From Eutrigla gurnardus (Eukaryota; Chordata; Actinopteri; Perciformes; Triglidae): 64,000 bases of DNA. The stretch lies in assembly GCA_963514095.1 (NCBI GenBank), contig OY741277.1, positions 6,167,409 to 6,231,408 on the forward strand, given 5' to 3'. The notes under the pieces were generated by a model. It searched no databases. It was not told where the DNA came from and was given only the letters and a program-made list of their open reading frames with translations. Of the stretch, positions 60,659 through 64,000 are shown one piece after another (position 1 is the first letter of the stretch; each line of letters starts with the position of its first letter). Position numbers and translations under genes: made by a program.

Positions 60659-63600
60659 GTAAGACAACAATCTGGCATTACGACTGCAGCCTCAGCTAAT
60701 CTTCGTTCTGGTAAGAATAATTTATTTTTCTTTTAATGTCCCTTTCAGAGTCAAACTATTCTGATGACCAGTTGCAGGCCTGTTGTGCTCGTGGGTTTTC
60801 TCTGATCCCTATGCGCCGAACATGTGAGGAAAGAGCCAAGAGAGTCTCTCTGGTGGAGACGAATCCTTTGTGTGCGGACGCCTTTTTAAAATGTTGCCTT
60901 CAAGGAGAGCTTCTGAGACAGAAGGCGATACAAGAGGATGCCCTGAAAGGACTCGGCAGGAGTGAGATCAAATCCTCATTAAACATTGAATAGTCACCTG
61001 CTTAGATAGTGTTCAACAACTGTGTCACTTATTATCACTGAGTGAAAATTACAAACCTTTCATTCTCTCATTTTTAGCTGCAAGCACCGAAGACATTGAA
61101 CAGTTCTTCATAGACACTGCTGCTCAGTACATTCGCAGATTTTTCCCCCCGAGCTTTGCATTCAGAGAATTTGATGTCAATGGGAGATTAAGGTAAGAGG
61201 TGGGCAGTCTTTATGTAATCATTGTGTCAAATATTTTCTCCTCCAGTGGAATGGCTAGTTACTTCTAATATAATCAATGTGTGAATCCAGTTAAATGCAT
61301 TGGCTTAAGTCTAACGATAAATAGCGGAAGGGTTTGCCAGATGCATTTTTAAACCAGTTCATTCATTTGATCTCATTTGAAACCCCTTAGGTATCCTTTG
61401 GCTCTCCCTGATTCCATCACCACGTGGGAGATTCAGGTCGTCACTCTGTCTCCTGCCACCGGTAGCAACAGCGTCCCACTTCACGAATGCATCTCGGATA
61501 TTCTAAGGAGTTGCTCATCAATAACTGCCATTCCCTTACTCCATGTTTCATTCAGGTCTCTGTGTAGTGAAGCCGTCTGAGGTCAGAGCATTTAAGAGAG
61601 CATTTGTTTCTCTGCGACTGCCTTACTCAGTGAAGAAATATGAGCAACTATCCATTTCGCCTGTTATCTACAACTACGGCGAGGAAAGCCTGCAGGTGGA
61701 AATAACCCAACGCTGACATCAGTAGGCATTTACAACAGCAACCACCTGCAATTTGAAATTCACTTCTTAATGTTATTTTCCTGCATTGCTATAGGTGGCA
61801 GTTCATATGGAACAAACTGAAGGCCTTTGCTCCCCCGGCTCTGCCACCTCTACAGCTTTCGTTAACATCACCATGGAGCCAGCGTCTTCACAGTTTGTCT
61901 CCTTCTCTGCTGTCCCCATGGTAACCGGCTCAATACCCATCAGAATACGTCTCTATGACATGGAGAACGAGATGGGAATAGACGCAGTTGAAAAGACTTT
62001 GAATGTGATGGTGAGTGACAAAGACGGTATTCGATGCAAAACAATTTCATAACATCACAAAATAAATATGGACGCATGTATGACATGGTGGAAGTCATGC
62101 ATCTTCTAAAATGACTTGCCTTTGTTGTCTGTATACATATGTGGCATATCTGCATTTCATCATAACTCACACTTTAATTTGATGCTTATACTAACAGTAA
62201 GTCATGTTTTACAAATTCATATAGAATGCTATTAATAGTTATTTTGATTTCTGTGTTTGGCTGTATGCCTTAACTGATTATGACCATGAATTCAAGTGAT
62301 GGTTCGGAGTGAAATGCACCCTAGGTAATTTCCACCATGACATCCAGCCAAACACCCCCTCAGAAGCATTTTTAGCGATGGTCAACATTGGTCAAGATAG
62401 GGCGATCAGCCGAATGGCTTAGTACTGGCACGATCATCGCTTTAAATACCATCTAAAGGGCATATTTGTGGACTAGATCAACATGCATGTTCCACTTGCA
62501 TATTTTTACGTGTCACACAATAATCATCTCTCTATTGCGTCGTAGACAGAAGGACTAGAAAAGAGAGAAGGAGAAACCATGGTGTTTAACTTAGATGGTA
62601 AGTAAAGTATTTATTTATGATAAATGTTGTCATTGTTCTTCTTCAACATGTTTCACATGTCATTTTATCATCATCATAATAGGGAGAAGCACAAGCACTA
62701 TCAATATTAACGGTATTTTACCAGATGACAGAGTGCCCGACTCAGACTCCAATATTTTCATTTCAATGGAAGGTATGTGTTGTTCGACACAGACATGCTA
62801 TCCACAGACCTTTGTTAACGACAGTGTCTTACCCTTCTGGTGTTTTCATCCCACAGGGGAAGGATTCGGCAATTCACATGTGAAGAACCTTCTTTCTCCT
62901 CAGAAGGTTGCCAATTTGATCAGGTTGCCTAGAGGATGTTTGGAACAGACGATGACGGGACTGGCCCCTACCGCTTTAGCGATCCGCTACCTTGACCTGA
63001 GTGAGCAATGGTTCCACCTGCCTGCTGGAGCCAGAGATGCTGCCCTTGATAATATCGAGAAAGGTAGGAAGCAGTTATTATGAAGCGGCTTATCTGAATC
63101 TGTCACACTTTGGTCCACAGCAAGTTGTCCTGACAGCTACCGGCCGTGTTGCCTTGAAATTGGCAGTGGCTATCCACCATGGTAGAGGAAGAATTCTAAT
63201 GTTTTGAGTGACCTTTAACCTTTCCACAAACACCATCAGGAAAAAAGTTTTATTTGTACGCAAGACATATCAAGATAAAGATCTTTGTTTTTTATTTGTG
63301 CAAGCTATTTCTCTGGTGTTATTTTGTCTGACTTTTTATTTTAAGGCCAAGAACATGAAAGTGGGGTTGTGGACGTTAGATACTAAATAGGCCTGTTAAA
63401 GTAAAGGCTATTAAAATAAAATGAAAATAATAATAATTTAAAGTTTTAATCCTCTGATTGCTTTGTTTTTCGGCTCCATCTTTTAGGTCACTTTATAGGG
63501 GGGACGTATTGGTCAGGTACGTTACTACGACTAACAATATTATAAGAATTAAGTCAAAAATATTCATAATAATTTTATTTATTTATTTATTTTTTCTTAA

Positions 63601-64000
63601 AAGTGTATTTCCTTATTTTGCCCCATTCACTTAAAAAGTATACACACAATACTTCCACAATATATGTTTGGCACTTACCAACCTTTCAATGTCCTCTGCA
63701 TCTTGATGCTGGGAATGTAATGAATAATGAATACATTTGTAACACAGCAAACACTTTCTTTGTCAGGTTATAGGAGGATTCTACATTACAAGAAACCCGA
63801 TGGATCTTATGGAGCGTGGGATTCAGTGCCATCTAGTAACTGGTGAGTTATGCCTTAAGTATTTTTGATGTAAGGTAGTTATATTCAATAACTCACATCG
63901 TCACATTCCTCGCTCAAATAGTTACTCGCCTTTTCCATCCACTCTTCTTCTTTGTTTTGCTTCCTTGTGTCCTAAGGGTGACCGCCCTGGTAGTGAAAGT
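56172..64000 (+). CDS. c4: Complement component C4, 3' part outside window
   Basis: Plasma thioester protein of the classical and lectin pathways. Exons: 56172-56242, 56400-56583, 56681-56855, 56931-57001, 57085-57172, 57265-57347, 57432-57519, 57985-58108, 58229-58370, 58800-58912, 58998-59150, 59252-59419, 59504-59695, 60019-60162, 60254-60377, 60587-60658, 60749-60961, 61078-61192, 61391-61461, 61556-61695, 61795-62010, 62546-62597, 62683-62772, 62857-63063, 63767-63842, 63977 onward. About 1,065 codons, uninterrupted after splicing. C4 rather than C3 or C5 is shown by GYIFIQTDQPIYNPTQ, SGGEIQEAEVYLP, MQSYDLGCS, the C4-like processing site, and DSITTWEIQVVTLSP. The alpha/gamma site, catalytic His/Asp region and netrin-like domain lie beyond the right edge. 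Confidence 0.95.
60587..60961 (+). CDS. c4: c4 beta/alpha processing site and C4a anaphylatoxin domain
   Basis: Exons 60587-60658 and 60749-60961. After GCDSQAARQKR the peptide AVDLQQEIIALK starts the alpha chain. The anaphylatoxin fold shows its six cysteines in the order CC...C...C...CC (QACCARGF, RRTCEERA, NPLCADAFLKCCL). The predicted C4a is about 82 residues, ending KGLGR. This matches the Arg end that C1s/MASP-2 cleavage produces in C4 (family knowledge). Confidence 0.93.
62297..62460 (+). mobile_element. fish MITE remnant in c4 intron
   Basis: TGGTTCGGAGTGAAATGCAC followed by CCTAGGTAATTTCCACCATG and CAGCCAAACACCCCCTCAGA, then GAATGGCTTAGTACTGGCAC. I recognise this order from an abundant non-autonomous fish element starting GGTTCGGAGTAA. 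The ends are eroded. Confidence 0.5.
62857..63063 (+). CDS. c4: c4 thioester exon with variant GCLEQ motif
   Basis: It encodes ...SPQKVANLIRLPRGCLEQTM and GLAPTALAIRYLDLSEQW. The thioester in C3, C4 and alpha-2-macroglobulin proteins is formed between the Cys and Gln of GCGEQ. Here both residues remain, but the middle Gly is Leu (TTG codon at 62960-62962). The surrounding residues (LPRGC, EQTM, LAPT, YLD..EQW) match C4. Effect on thioester formation is unknown from sequence. Confidence 0.92.
63767..64000 (+). CDS. c4: c4 alpha-chain exons after the thioester (partial)
   Basis: Exon 63767-63842 encodes GYRRILHYKKPDGSYGAWDS, then VPSSNW. Exon 63977 onward encodes VTALVVKV and is cut by the window end. 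This corresponds to the start of the thioester domain's helical repeats (human ...RKADGSYAAWLSRDSSTWLT). Confidence 0.9.

Noticed and set aside
62595..63083. Continuous 162-codon frame across several C4 exons
   Set aside because: It reads through introns; the spliced exons 62683-62772 and 62857-63063 explain the coding signal.

Overview
The window is vertebrate genomic DNA, almost certainly from a spiny-rayed teleost. It has long AT-rich introns, GT-AG spliced genes, abundant (TG)n microsatellites, fish-type short DNA transposons, and a retinoid X receptor with the extra 14-residue ligand-domain segment known from fish RXRB. I reconstructed four genes by joining exons at splice sites with consistent reading phase. 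Family names come from recognising the protein sequences, not from a database search.

Layout. (1) 2.6-31.6 kb, + strand: most of a formin of the FHOD3 type, entering the window in the middle of its N-terminal regulatory domain and ending at a complete C-terminus. It includes a conspicuous acidic exon, a proline-rich FH1, a full FH2, an 8-residue microexon with the S(D/E)5XE pattern, and a DAD. A 2.5-kb 3' UTR follows, with a polyadenylation signal at 34.08 kb. (2) 34.2-39.6 kb: repeat territory. It holds a minisatellite that changes orientation several times around a dead Tc1-like transposase remnant, a 931-bp non-autonomous hAT-like element, and a diverged second copy of the end of the formin 3' UTR. 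(3) 41.0-46.8 kb (5' leader perhaps to about 48.2 kb), - strand: a retinoid X receptor of the beta lineage. (4) 49.75-51.69 kb, + strand: a small secreted protein with three C-type lectin domains and a Thr-rich linker. (5) 51.7-56.1 kb: intergenic, with one weak two-exon ORF candidate. (6) 56.17-64.0 kb, + strand: the first 26 coding exons of complement C4, from the signal peptide through the C4a anaphylatoxin and thioester region. The gene continues beyond the right edge.

These genes are not a pathway. The formin assembles actin filaments (sarcomeres and stress fibres), RXR is a nuclear receptor partner, and the lectin and C4 are humoral or innate recognition proteins. RXRB and C4 both lie in the extended MHC in mammals, so their closeness here suggests an MHC-related teleost block. 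The formin at its edge is not part of the mammalian MHC.

The observations most worth checking are: the C4 thioester motif reading GCLEQ instead of GCGEQ; the 42-nt RXRB microexon that looks like a duplicate of the end of the preceding exon; the CK2-type microexon in the formin; the mirrored repeat array; and the duplicated 3' UTR segment.
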